Assembly (NCBI GenBank): GCA_024235315.1
Contig: JACKMP010000005.1
Span: 124,001-188,000 of the forward strand
Direction of reading: 5' to 3'
Length of the DNA: 64,000 bases
Source: Chromatiaceae bacterium
Lineage (GTDB): Bacteria; Pseudomonadota; Gammaproteobacteria; Chromatiales; Chromatiaceae
Made by a program: the position numbers and the translations under genes
Shown: positions 51,204 to 61,200 of the stretch, one piece after another
How positions within the stretch are numbered: position 1 is the first letter of the stretch
How the letters are laid out: each line of letters starts with the position of its first letter
Notes under the pieces: generated by a model
Databases searched by the model: none
What the model saw: only the letters and a program-made list of their open reading frames with translations
What the model was told of the DNA's origin: nothing

Positions 51204-52928
51204 TCAGCCGTCGATATACCCTTCCTTGAGCAGGTACAGGTAGATCTCCTGTGCCGCCTCCATCGGGCTGACATTGGCCGTATCGATCACCAGCTCAGCC
51301 CTTTCCGGTACCTCGTAGGGATCGCTGATCCCGGTGAACTCCGGGATCAGCCCCTTCCGGGCCTTGGCGTACAAACCCTTGCGGTCGCGCGATTCACAGA
51401 CATCCAGCGGTGTCGCGACAAAGATCTCGATAAAGGCCCCACGCTCCTCGATCATCTCGCGCACTGCACGACGGGTCTCGCGGTATGGCGCAATCGGCGC
51501 ACAGATTGCGATGCCGCCGTTCTTCGTGATCTCGCTGGCAACATAGCCGATCCGTCTGATATTGAGGTCACGATGCTGCTTGGAGAAACCCAGCTCGCTG
51601 GACAGATTCTGACGGACGATATCACCATCCAGCAGGGTCGCCGGGCGGCGCCCTCCCTCGACGAGCTTGCCGTAGATGATCTTGGCCAGCGTCGATTTGC
51701 CTGACCCCGAAAGGCCGGTAAAGAACAGCGTGAAGCCCAGCCGGTTGCGCGGCGGGTAGACATTGCGCAGCGCGGCCACCACCTCCGGGTAACTGAACCA
51801 CTTCGGCGGCTCGTCGCCCATCGCCAGATCGCGCTTGAGCTGAGCGTCCGTGTACTCCACGCCCTCCAGATCCTCGGCCACGATCTGTGACGCACCCATG
51901 AAGCGCTGCCTGGACGGCACGTAGTGCTGCGGTTCGACGTGCACGATCTCGATACCCAGGCGGTGTGCATGTGCATCGATCAGGTCGCGGGAGGCAGAGG
52001 AATCGTAGTAAGGGGCGTCGTCACCATGCGGTTGCGGCGGACCGGCATGTTTAGGTCCGACGATCAGGTGAGAGCAGCCATAGTTCTGGTGCACGATCGC
52101 GTGCCACAAGGCCTCGCGCGGGCCGGCCATGCGCATCGCCAAGGGCAACAGCGACAGCATCGCCAGGTTGTGCGGAAAGTGCCGCATGATCGCCTGGTAG
52201 CAGTGCACCCGGGCGTAGTATTGAAGATCGCCGGGTTTGGTCATGCCCACAGTGGGATGCAGCAGGATGTGCGCCTGCAGTTCCTTCGCCAGATTCAGCG
52301 TTATCTCGCGCTGCAGACGATGCAGCGGCTTGCTGGTCTGGAATGCCACGACGCGTCGCCAGCCGAGCTTGCTGAACTGGGCGCGCATCTCCTCTGGCGT
52401 ATCCCAGAGACTCTCGAAATCATGGTGCACCGGCGCCTGCACACCCTCGATGCGTCCGCCGATGTAAACCGGATTGACCGCGCTGAGCAGGTAACGCACG
52501 CCCGGATGTGACGGATCATTGGTGCCATAAACCTTTTCCGCCTCGTGCTTCCTGTCCGGGCGCCAGATGTCGTCGACGGTCAGCACCGCCGGCATGAAAC
52601 CTTCGCCGTCGCGCAACGCGACGCGGTCGCCCGGGTTGAGCTTCTCGGCGAACTTCTCCGTGACGTCGAGCACTATCGGCACCGGCCACAAGGTGCCATC
52701 GGGAAGACTCAACGAATCGATCACCGCCTCGTAGGCCTGCTGACCCATGAAGCCGGTCAACGGGGTGAACGCCCCGTTCATCAACAATTCCAGATCGCAC
52801 AATTGCCGTTGCGTCAGGGTAACCGAAGGGAAAGCGCCGGATTCGTGCTTCAGGGCCTCGGCGCGTTCGGGATCGGCGAGGAGATTGACCAGATGCTCAC
52901 TGCCATGAGGCGGGATCTTGAACGTCAT
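51204..52928 (-). CDS. Sat-CysC fusion, degenerate sulfate adenylyltransferase plus APS kinase
   Basis: A 574-residue two-domain protein. Residues 1-395 have the ATP sulfurylase fold (LTGFMGQQAYEAVI, HPTVGMTKPGD, LSLLPLAMRMAGPREALWHAI), and 396-574 are a complete APS kinase (P-loop GLSGSGKST at 405-413, LDGDIVRQNLSSELGFS, NIRRIGYVASEITKNGG, TGISDPYEVP). In the sulfurylase domain the catalytic QTRNPxHxxH is replaced by QTSKPLHRLQ (197-206) and GRDHAG by GPKHAG (291-296), so residues that hold sulfate and ATP are missing. The APS kinase should work; ATP sulfurylase activity is doubtful. The gene is alone on the minus strand with no cysH, cysND or sulfotransferase next to it. Confidence 0.88.
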   Translation of the reverse strand: MTFKIPPHGSEHLVNLLADPERAEALKHESGAFPSVTLTQRQLCDLELLMNGAFTPLTGFMGQQAYEAVIDSLSLPDGTLWPVPIVLDVTEKFAEKLNPGDRVALRDGEGFMPAVLTVDDIWRPDRKHEAEKVYGTNDPSHPGVRYLLSAVNPVYIGGRIEGVQAPVHHDFESLWDTPEEMRAQFSKLGWRRVVAFQTSKPLHRLQREITLNLAKELQAHILLHPTVGMTKPGDLQYYARVHCYQAIMRHFPHNLAMLSLLPLAMRMAGPREALWHAIVHQNYGCSHLIVGPKHAGPPQPHGDDAPYYDSSASRDLIDAHAHRLGIEIVHVEPQHYVPSRQRFMGASQIVAEDLEGVEYTDAQLKRDLAMGDEPPKWFSYPEVVAALRNVYPPRNRLGFTLFFTGLSGSGKSTLAKIIYGKLVEGGRRPATLLDGDIVRQNLSSELGFSKQHRDLNIRRIGYVASEITKNGGIAICAPIAPYRETRRAVREMIEERGAFIEIFVATPLDVCESRDRKGLYAKARKGLIPEFTGISDPYEVPERAELVIDTANVSPMEAAQEIYLYLLKEGYIDG

Positions 52929-53104
52929 CGTTGGTGGCTCATGTTTTCAGGATGGGGAAAGACTACAGCAACTGACCAGGCATAGCGGCCATGCCCGCGC
53001 AATTTGCAGCTGCGGTCCGATGATATCTCTTGATGCTGAGCATTCACTCAATGCAGGGCTGGCGGACTGGACCCGCCACCCCGCCGGGACACCGGACAAC
53101 CTGC

Positions 53105-53494
53105 TCAGGCCGACAGCTTCGCAATCACTTTTTGCAGCATGACCCTGGCCTCCGCCGCCACGGCCTTTGGTTCGTCCGTCGCCGTCAGACCGAGCACCGG
53201 CACCGGGTCCATGAAACTCAACACCGTATTGCCGTCGTCCGTCTCGCGCAGGATGAAATTGCACGGCAGCAACACGCCCGCATTGGGCTCGCTGGCGATC
53301 ACACGATCCGCGAGCTTGGGGTTGCACGCACCATAGATATGGTAAGGGCGGATCTCCTTGCCCATCTTGTTCTTGAATATGGCCTGCACATCGACGTCAC
53401 TGACGATGCCCAGATGCTCTGAAAGCAGGGTCTCGCGCACCTTGTCGACAGCCTGCTCAAAGGGCAATTCCAGCGTGAGATTGAACTCGTACAT
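53105..53494 (-). CDS. DUF302 domain protein
   Basis: A 129-residue cytosolic protein made almost wholly of a DUF302 domain. MYEFNLTLELPFEQAVDKVRETL, the GIVSDVDVQAIFKNKMG segment, YGACNPKLADRVIA and GVLLPCNFILRE are the family landmarks, including the two Cys. The start at 53494 has GGAG 8 nt upstream; an in-frame extension to 53563 is outside the domain. DUF302 proteins are common in sulfur-oxidising bacteria but have no proven function. Confidence 0.88.
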   Translation of the reverse strand: MYEFNLTLELPFEQAVDKVRETLLSEHLGIVSDVDVQAIFKNKMGKEIRPYHIYGACNPKLADRVIASEPNAGVLLPCNFILRETDDGNTVLSFMDPVPVLGLTATDEPKAVAAEARVMLQKVIAKLSA

Positions 53495-53629
53495 ACAAAC
53501 ACTCCATGACGTTGAACCGCTTTTCGAGTCGGCCACCTTACGGATGCTGTCTGCCGGGCACAATGACAGACAGCAACTGCTGGCCTGCGCAACCGAACGA
53601 TCGCGCGCACAGGATTCAGGGCCGGTTCG

Positions 53630-54496
53630 TTAATCCAACCGGTACGCCCGGAGTGTGTCGTTGTTCATCATCGGGATGTAGATCACACCAGCCTCGGTGA
53701 CCACGGCGTGGTCGGCCGAGCCGTTTTCGAGTGTCAGGACCTCGCTGACGCCACCCCCGGCATCAATGGCCAGCAGCCTGCCCGCCACCCAGTCGGTAAC
53801 CAGGTATCCACCGGCACCGTCACTCTCGACACCGTCCAGGTAGCCCTGTGGTGAACCATCGCCCACATCGCTGATCGACTGGTCGTCGTAACTTACGGCA
53901 CGCAGATGACCGGCAACATTGTCATCGAACTCGTCGATCATGTAGGTCCAGCAGCCCACCAGCAGGCGAGACGCCTCTGCCAGGAGACCATTGGGAGAAC
54001 ACAAGGTGTGCTTGTCAGCGACCAGCCAGGGCTTGAATTGCCCGGCACTCAGGCGATGGATGCTGAAACCCTGCTGGTCGGAGACGTAGACATTGCCCTG
54101 GGCATCGACCGCAACATCGTTGAAGAACTTCGCGTTCTCGCCCGGATAACGTGCAACGACTTTTCCCGTCTCGAGATCAGCGACCACCAGTGACTGCAGG
54201 TCGGCGATATAGAGCCTGTCACCATGTAGCGCAAGTCCCTTGGGGGCATCGAGCCCCTCGATCCAGTGCAGGTTGCGTATCTTCCCCGTCGTATCCACCA
54301 CGGAGATAAAGCCATTGCCGTCTTTCGCATCCGGGGCGCCATTGATATTGGATACCAGCAGTCGATCACGTTTGCTGTCGTAGACAACCGACTCCGGCGC
54401 GGCAAGGCCTGCCGTCTCCCAAAGCAGCTTCGGCGCGGCCGACGGTGCAGATACGAGAACGGCCATGACCAGGAACAGAAAAGTACGCTTCAACAT
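53630..54496 (-). CDS. periplasmic beta-propeller protein (SMP-30/NHL-like)
   Basis: A 288-residue exported protein. A signal peptide (MLKRTFLFLVMAVLVSAPSA) is followed by a six-bladed-propeller-like repeat pattern: PESVVYDSKRDRLLVSNING, APKGLALHGDRLYIADLQ, FNDVAVDAQGNVYVSDQQG, PNGLLAEASRLLVGCW. This resembles SMP-30/gluconolactonase or NHL propellers; the acidic metal ligands of true lactonases cannot be judged without alignment. GGAGG lies 4 nt before the ATG. A ligand-binding or lactonase role is inferred from the fold only. Confidence 0.82.
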   Translation of the reverse strand: MLKRTFLFLVMAVLVSAPSAAPKLLWETAGLAAPESVVYDSKRDRLLVSNINGAPDAKDGNGFISVVDTTGKIRNLHWIEGLDAPKGLALHGDRLYIADLQSLVVADLETGKVVARYPGENAKFFNDVAVDAQGNVYVSDQQGFSIHRLSAGQFKPWLVADKHTLCSPNGLLAEASRLLVGCWTYMIDEFDDNVAGHLRAVSYDDQSISDVGDGSPQGYLDGVESDGAGGYLVTDWVAGRLLAIDAGGGVSEVLTLENGSADHAVVTEAGVIYIPMMNNDTLRAYRLD

Positions 54497-54620
54497 GCAG
54501 CCTCCAATCGTTGATAAGCAGTCGGGTGACCTCGCATGCCCACCCGGGGGGTCGGGACCTGTCGCCGGCAAACACCCGACCTCATCGCCCGGCGTGACAT
54601 ATCAAGCACCACGCAACGTT

Positions 54621-55349
54621 TCAATCGACCAGGTAATACTCGACCGTCGAAACCACGCGCACCTTCTTGATATGGGCCGTATTGCTGTCGCGGTCCTGGA
54701 TGCTGAACAGCCCCTGATTGGCCGTGCGGATCTTACCCAGACGACTCTCGGAATCCTGCGCAAACTTGGCCGCAACCTCGCGCGCATTGCGCGTGGCCTC
54801 CTCGATCATGGCAGGCTTGATATCGTTCAGCGCCGTGTACAGAAACTCGGTACGCACGCCGTAGTCTTCACCCGCAATGGCGATACCCTGTTTGCCCAAT
54901 TCGGTCAGCCGCCGCATCGCCTGCAGCACGCGGTTGACGTTCCTGGAATACACAGTGACGGTAACGTTGCCTGCGTAACGCAGATCCTGGGCGGCGGGAT
55001 TGCCATAACCCTGGGCACGCCGGTCCACGATGGCCGGTGCCGATGGCGTGATCTCCTCCTGCGAGAACCCCGCTTCATGAAGGAAGGTCGTCACGAGCCC
55101 ACCCTGCCTGTCGAGGGTCGAATACAGGCCTTGCAGATCATCGTCAGCCGCATTGAAGCGGATCGGCCAGATGACCGTGTCCGCTGCGACCTCGCGCTCG
55201 GCAAGCCCCTTGACCGTCACCGCGCGCTCGGCCGCCTTGAAACTCACCATCGCGTCTGCCAGCTGATAGCCGAGGACGGAAAGGCCCAGCGCGAGCAGCA
55301 CGCCAAGCACCATGGCGCCCGCCGGTCCGCGATTCGTTTTTTCATGCAT
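54621..55349 (-). CDS. SIMPL (DUF541) domain protein, membrane-anchored
   Basis: A 242-residue protein with an N-terminal helix (about residues 12-32, AMVLGVLLALGLSVLGYQLA) and a periplasmic SIMPL domain. RAVTVKGLAEREVAADTVIWPI begins the domain, and LYTALNDIKPAMIEEATRNAR with the final VRVVSTVEYYLVD completes it. The start at 55349 has GGAAG upstream; the frame to 55418 lacks a start signal. SIMPL proteins such as YggE affect oxidative-stress tolerance and OMP-like assemblies, with no settled biochemistry. Confidence 0.88.
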   Translation of the reverse strand: MHEKTNRGPAGAMVLGVLLALGLSVLGYQLADAMVSFKAAERAVTVKGLAEREVAADTVIWPIRFNAADDDLQGLYSTLDRQGGLVTTFLHEAGFSQEEITPSAPAIVDRRAQGYGNPAAQDLRYAGNVTVTVYSRNVNRVLQAMRRLTELGKQGIAIAGEDYGVRTEFLYTALNDIKPAMIEEATRNAREVAAKFAQDSESRLGKIRTANQGLFSIQDRDSNTAHIKKVRVVSTVEYYLVD

Positions 55350-55513
55350 GTTCACTTCCTTCGATCGCATGGTCGTCAGCATCGTGGGGTGGCGCACCCG
55401 CCACCCCGTTTCAGGCAACCGTTCGGCTTGAGATGGCTATGTATCCTAGACCAGCGCCACCCGACCCGGGAACAATCAGTAGCGCCAACTGGATAGCGCT
55501 CGTCAGCACCTGC

Positions 55514-56587
55514 TCAGGGTGTCACGACGACCCGTGCCGGACCGTCGTCGAGCCATCCGACCCGGCAGGCGTGCTCGAAGCCCTCTGCCCGAAACAGCGC
55601 AAGTACCTGTGCCTCGGAATCCGGGGCACAGGTAACGAGCAGCCCGCCACTGGTCTGCGGGTCGGTGAGTACGGCCTTCTGCCAGGCGCTGCAACCGTCG
55701 AACAGCTCGACACCGCTACCGTACCCGGCCCAGTTGCGCGCGCCGGCGCCGGTCACCAGGCCGGCCAGTGCCAGCTCACGCACGCCGGGCAGCACCGGCA
55801 CCTGGGAATACGTAATGCGGGCCGTCAGTCGGGAGCCGCGTGCGAGCTCCAGCGCATGCCCCAGCAGGCCGAAGCCGGTGACGTCGGTCATGGCATGTAC
55901 CCCGTCCAACCCACCCAGGGCGACGCCCGGGGTATTGAGCCGGGTCGTCGAGGCGATCATCGCCTCGTAATCCGCCTGCGGCAGCCGACCCTGCTTCATC
56001 GCCGCCGAATAGATCCCCACCCCGAGCCCCTTGCCGAGGATGAGGACATCGCCGGGCCGACCGGCGCGGTTCGTCTTGATCCGGCGTGGGTCGACGATGC
56101 CGATCGCCACCAGACCGTAAATCGGTTCCCCGGAATCGATGGAATGCCCCCCGGCGATCGGGATACCCGCCTTACTGGCCACCGCCTCGCCACCGGAGAG
56201 TATCCGTCGGATGGTGTCGTGCGGCAGGCGGTCGATCGGCATCCCGACCAGGGCAAGCGCAAACAGCGGGCGCCCGCCCATCGCGTAGATGTCGGAGATC
56301 GCGTTTGTCGCGGCGATCCGCCCAAATTCGTACGGGTCGTCGACGATCGGCATGAAAAAATCAGTGGTCGCAACGATCGCCTGGCTCTCGTTCAGCCGCC
56401 ATACCGCGGCATCGTCCGAGGTCTCGATACCCACCAGCAGATCGGGGAAGTCCCCGGCCAGCCCTTTGGCGAAGGGCGTATCCGCCAGGATCTGTTCGAG
56501 CACCGCAGGCGCGATTTTGCAACCGCAGCCACCGCCGGATGACAGCTGAGTGAGGCGCAGGGGCGTACCGGGGTCCGACTCACTCAT
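55514..56587 (-). CDS. selD: selenide, water dikinase (Cys form)
   Basis: A 357-residue enzyme making selenophosphate from selenide and ATP. The active-site CGCK (C21 and K24) in SSGGGCGCKIAP uses Cys, not selenocysteine. Other motifs are ATTDFFMPIVDDPYEFGRIA, NAISDIYAMGGRPLFALAL, PIAGGHSIDSGEP and the late TDPQTSGGLLV. Selenophosphate serves selenocysteine synthesis or 2-selenouridine in tRNA; no selA, selB or selU gene is in this window, so the use is open. GTG/ATG context is plain and no operon partner is adjacent. Confidence 0.95.
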   Translation of the reverse strand: MSESDPGTPLRLTQLSSGGGCGCKIAPAVLEQILADTPFAKGLAGDFPDLLVGIETSDDAAVWRLNESQAIVATTDFFMPIVDDPYEFGRIAATNAISDIYAMGGRPLFALALVGMPIDRLPHDTIRRILSGGEAVASKAGIPIAGGHSIDSGEPIYGLVAIGIVDPRRIKTNRAGRPGDVLILGKGLGVGIYSAAMKQGRLPQADYEAMIASTTRLNTPGVALGGLDGVHAMTDVTGFGLLGHALELARGSRLTARITYSQVPVLPGVRELALAGLVTGAGARNWAGYGSGVELFDGCSAWQKAVLTDPQTSGGLLVTCAPDSEAQVLALFRAEGFEHACRVGWLDDGPARVVVTP

Positions 56588-57122
56588 CGTGGATAACGCT
56601 CGTAGAAAAAGAGGGGGCTGATGCCGTCAGGGTGGCCATGATAATCGATGCCCCGGGTTTGGTTGGCAATCGCCCAAGCCACCCCTCATTCGACTATTGG
56701 GTTCGGTGGACTGTTTGTAATCGTCACCCCGAAGCCGCCGGGCCTGTAGGTGGGAATCGGCTCGGCTAGCAGGGCATAGCCGTAACCCTGTGGCGTGGGA
56801 TAACGCACGAATGGAACCGGTCCATCCAGAAGCACCGGCGGCTGGCTCAAATGTGCGTGGGCACAAGCTGGAGGCTTTGGTCGGTGGGTTGGCCATAACC
56901 GCGCGCTTCGGGAATCTGGATCCTCTATGTACCCTGCGAGAGCGGCAACAACGCGTGAGCCACACGCCAGCGGTTGTGCGCCCTGTCGTGGTAATTGCGC
57001 GGAGGACAACCGCACAAAGCAGGCAGTCGGTGAGACTGACCTTTCCGCGCAGCGCCATTGTGACCGCAGTCGAATGATCCGAACTATTTCCTGCACGGAG
57101 GGACAGCACCGGTTCCGGTCAG
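56588..57122. other. gene-poor interval between selD and the Wadjet operon
   Basis: This 535-bp gap has no gene that I can support. Open frames exist on both strands but lack start signals, compete with each other and resemble no family. On the minus strand a stretch near 56686-56850 reads YPTPQGYGYALLAEPIP and on to GGFGVTITNSPPNPIVE, with protein-like composition, and could be the tail of a decayed gene. The interval may be a scar left by insertion of the defence cassette. Confidence 0.45.
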
Positions 57123-58292
57123 TCAAACCGCCTCTTGATCGACGAACCGCCCAATCTCCCACATCGCCGGCAGCAGTTCTTCGTCGGCATAGGGACACCC
57201 AGTGCTGCCAGGATCGACTTGTTCGGCTTTGTCCGCCGTGTCCGGTGAATGTCCCCTCCCCTCGCGCAGCAGTCGCATCATCGGCGCATACCCCGGCTGC
57301 CATGCCTGCACGTCGCCGAACCGCTGCCGCAGTGCCTTAAGAATCTCCATGCCCGAGAAGTCCAGATCACCCCAGAACCACGTTGGCCACTCCGGAGATC
57401 GCTGATCAAACCACCACGCTTCGAAATCCGCCTGACGGCTCCCAGTGGATCCTCCCTGGTAGTGCAGGATGGCGCCTTCGCGGGTCCTGATACGGCCTGC
57501 ACTACTCTTAAAGCCCGCACCGTAAACCAGCGCGAGCCCATCAACCTCCGCAGGCCTACCTGCCAGGGCTTGGATGTAGGTGTCCTGGTTCTCGATAAAG
57601 AGCACCCCATTGAAGGATTCCGGGAGGCATACATGCAAGAGTACGGGACGCGGTGCAAATTCAATCTCCGGATACAACTGCTGCAGCAAATCCTCTCTCG
57701 TATCCAGAACCTTCGAATGACCCCAAAACGCCCGAGCACTCAATTGACGCAGGGTGAACTTGCCATTCTGAAAAGAACCGATTTGGGTGAAACCCTGCAC
57801 CACTTCATCCGCTGATTTGCCAGTCACCCTGACGGGGCGACCACGGAGCGATACTCCGGCGTCCGCGAAGGCATCGGCATGCGTCTCGACGGCGCTCAGC
57901 CACGCCTCCTGGTAACGTTTCTGCCGCGGCCGGGCCAACCATTCACGGCAAATCGCTTCAGATTCCTCAAGGAACCGCAGCGAGGCTCCGACGTACCCCG
58001 CGTCATAAGGCTGGCGCTTGCGGCTCATCCGGACTTCAAAGACGATGCCCTCAAGACTACGCATCAGCTCCCAGGTTCGATCTGCTGACTCATCGTGTCG
58101 ATGCAGCGCCGGTGCGATAGTCTTCGAAATAGCGATACTGGGCATTCGCTCTCGATCGGCGAGCGGCTTTTGATCCAACTTATCAAGGAATGCACCGAGG
58201 ATCGCGACGATTTCCAACTCATCGTCGAGCCACTCCGGTCGCTTGGGCATTTCCTCGCCCACCTCAGAACGAGACCCGCTCTTCCCGTTCAT
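57123..58292 (-). CDS. jetD: Wadjet nuclease subunit JetD (TOPRIM-type)
   Basis: A 389-residue subunit of the Wadjet system (DUF3322/DUF2220 family). An N-terminal helical domain (to about residue 200) is followed by a topoisomerase-VI-A-like TOPRIM domain: the catalytic Glu in VLFIENQDTYIQALAG, the acidic pair in WFWGDLDFSGMEILKALR, and a final VDQEAV. In known Wadjet systems JetD is the endonuclease that cuts small circular plasmids. The start at 58292 overlaps the jetC stop as ATGA. Last gene of jetABCD. Confidence 0.92.
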   Translation of the reverse strand: MNGKSGSRSEVGEEMPKRPEWLDDELEIVAILGAFLDKLDQKPLADRERMPSIAISKTIAPALHRHDESADRTWELMRSLEGIVFEVRMSRKRQPYDAGYVGASLRFLEESEAICREWLARPRQKRYQEAWLSAVETHADAFADAGVSLRGRPVRVTGKSADEVVQGFTQIGSFQNGKFTLRQLSARAFWGHSKVLDTREDLLQQLYPEIEFAPRPVLLHVCLPESFNGVLFIENQDTYIQALAGRPAEVDGLALVYGAGFKSSAGRIRTREGAILHYQGGSTGSRQADFEAWWFDQRSPEWPTWFWGDLDFSGMEILKALRQRFGDVQAWQPGYAPMMRLLREGRGHSPDTADKAEQVDPGSTGCPYADEELLPAMWEIGRFVDQEAV

Positions 58293-61200
58293 CCCGCAGC
58301 AAATTCTTCCATGAAATCCAGCTGCGCCTGCTGGTATACAGACCGCCTGTGTGACTCCCACAACGTCTTGATGCGCTCCTGGTTGCATTGCTTACGGTCG
58401 ACCAACACTCGGGTCATCAGCTGTCCGCGTGGCGCTTCACTTTGCACTTTCGCGAACACGAACTCATTGCTGATGAGATCCATATAGGGCCCGCATTTGC
58501 TGGTCGGCATGATGAAGATCAACTGCAGGCCAAGTGATTCGGTCAGGTACTTGATCACTTCCCGCGATCGGGTCTCATCCATTTTCGAGAACGCTTCGTC
58601 CACGAGCACCATACGCAAATGGGTCAAGCCTTCGGCGAATCGAAATGCCGACGTTATCGCGGCTGCACGAATGATGTAGGCCGGCGTCTCCAGCTGTCCG
58701 CCCGATCCTGTGCCGTATTCGCTCAGCGGGATGGGTTCCTTACCCTCCACCTCTTTGTAGATCTCGTAACGGCGGTAGTTACGATAGTCGGCGATGCGCT
58801 CCAGATCGCGCATCGCCCGGGTCTCATCCTCGTCAAGCAGCATTTCCATGAGTTCGTCACGGACCTTTCCTGACCGCTCACTCAGCGACCCGTCGAACAA
58901 AGTGAATTCGTCGCCCAGCCCCGGTGTTTTTACCACTTCCTCGAAGAAACGCGCGTAGTCACGATACTCGGCCACCCAGTCACTGTCGAAGCGGAAGGTT
59001 TCGCGGTCAGCACCGAACTGGTGGTGCTGCAGCTCCTTGTTGAGCAGCTCGATTTGCCGCTTGCCCTCGCCCAATGCCTGATAGATCGCATGGCACAAAT
59101 GCGACACGAAAGCGTTGTTGAACACGTCTTTCAACTCGGCCAACGCCTGACGCTTCTCGACCAGGATGTTGTGGACACGATCTATCTCGCGGCTGACATC
59201 GCAGATGGACTTGAATAGCGCGGGTCCGTAATCGCCGCTGAAGGCGGAATACACTATCGCGTCAGAAGGACGACAATGCTGATTGTGCGAGAGAATATCC
59301 TCTGACGTGCGCCGCTCAGCGGCATGCAGTGACTTCTCGATCTCGCCTCGCTGGTTGTTGGCTATCGTGACATTCAGATCCTTCGCCTCCTGATCCGCCC
59401 AGCTCAGGCGACCATCGACATCGAAATCCGGCCATACCGCGGTGATACCCTGCAAGGCGTTTTCGTGTGACTCAACTTTCTGCTGGTTTTTCTCCTGAAG
59501 GTTGCTCAAGGCATGGAGTTGTTTTTCGATCCCCTCCAGCTCTGTCTGCAGTCGGCCTTTCTTCTCATTCAGATCGGCTTCCCGCGCTTTCAGTTCATCG
59601 CTTTTGCCTTGTAGCGTCGCGAGTCGCTCCTCCAGATCCTGGTGCTCGGACAAATCCAGCTGCGCCAGCATGGCCGTATTCTCTTCGATCTTCCGATGAA
59701 GTGAGAGCACCGCCTGCAAGACATCCCCATAGACGGACGGCCTCAGGCTGTCGACGGCCCGCAGCAAGGCATCCGCCTGCTGCATCAGGTCATTAGCCTG
59801 GTTCCACTCCAGCTCGATAGCTTCGAGTTCTGCCAGTTTAGCGACACGCGCACGTTCCCTGGCGCCTGCACCAAACACCAGCTCGCTGTCGGGCAGGTCA
59901 CAGCGCCACATGCTGTAATTACCCGAGCCCATACCGTCTTCGGTCACGCCACGTCGGGTCCGACGCAACTCATCCGCCGAACCAACCCGCAGTACCGTGC
60001 CATAGCTGGCAAGCAGATAGGCGCGAGCGACGGCATGGGTGAATTCCAGCACATGGATGATCGAATTGGGATCGATAGATATCCTGGCGGCATCTTCGGC
60101 GGCTTTATCACCTTGAATCACGCGCGCCCGGTTATCTCGCCCCGGCATCCCGCGCACGATCCTGATCGCCTCGGCCTCGTAGTCACCGACGACCAGGATC
60201 GAGAACCGCGCACCACCGATATAGCCCTCGATTGCCGCCTGCCAACGCGGATCCTTGACCTCGACGTGATCGCAGAGCACATGGGGGTCCGCCGCCGGAC
60301 ATTGCTGCCGGATGGCCTGAATGGCACGCTCGACAAAAGGCGGATAACTGACCTGATTGGCTTCGAGCCTGGCGATCTCGCGCCGCTTCTCATCGCGCTG
60401 CGACGTCAACGCCTTGTAACGCACCCTGCGACCGTGTGCCCACTCGGCGAGCTGATCACGGTTGCTGCTGTCGCCCTGTTTGTCGTGCCAGAAGCTGTAC
60501 CAGCGATTGTGCGCCGCTTGCACCTGGTGCAGTCCATCGAGACGGTCCGCGACAGCGGAAACGGCGCCGATCGCATCACGCTGCACCAGGTCGTGGATAT
60601 CGGAAAGGACCGATTTTTCCGACTCATTGACGGCCTGCGCAAGCCCCAGGCCGTCGAGCCCGGCAACCTGCGGCATGGCGGCTGCCAGCTCCTGGTCGGC
60701 CAGGGCATTCGCAATGTTCCGCGTGCCCCTGATGTTCGCTGCAATCACCTGATCGGCTTCCAGGACCTGCCTCACCGTATGGCGCAGCGACTCGTCGAGC
60801 TGCTTCGCTTCGCGTTCGAGTTCGTCTTTCTTCTTCAGCGCATCGATGCCCTGGCGCTGCGCCTCCAGCGTCACCAGCTGCTGACGTAGCAGCCTGGTTT
60901 CTTCGTCAGTTGCACGCAGCGCCTTGTCCGCATCGGCCAATGCAGCGCGCTTGTCGCGTTGCTGCTCCCGGCCACGAACATAGTCCTGCTGACGCAGCTC
61001 GTACTCCGCCTTGGCCAGGGTGTAGTCGAGCAGATTCAGGTCGATCCAATACTCGATGTAGGACTGCGCATGGCCCCTGGCACGCTCCAGTGTCTCGATC
61101 GACTTCGTCAGCTGAGCGGCGTCACGCTCCATGCCGTGAATGGTCTTCAACTGCGAGGATACCGAGCGGATCGCTTCGCCCAGATCCTTCTGCTCCAGGA

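Noticed and set aside
56627..57109. Overlapping open frames of 95-205 residues in the gap after selD
   Set aside because: They compete on both strands, have no ribosome-binding site, and show low-complexity or shadow-like composition, so none is called as a gene.
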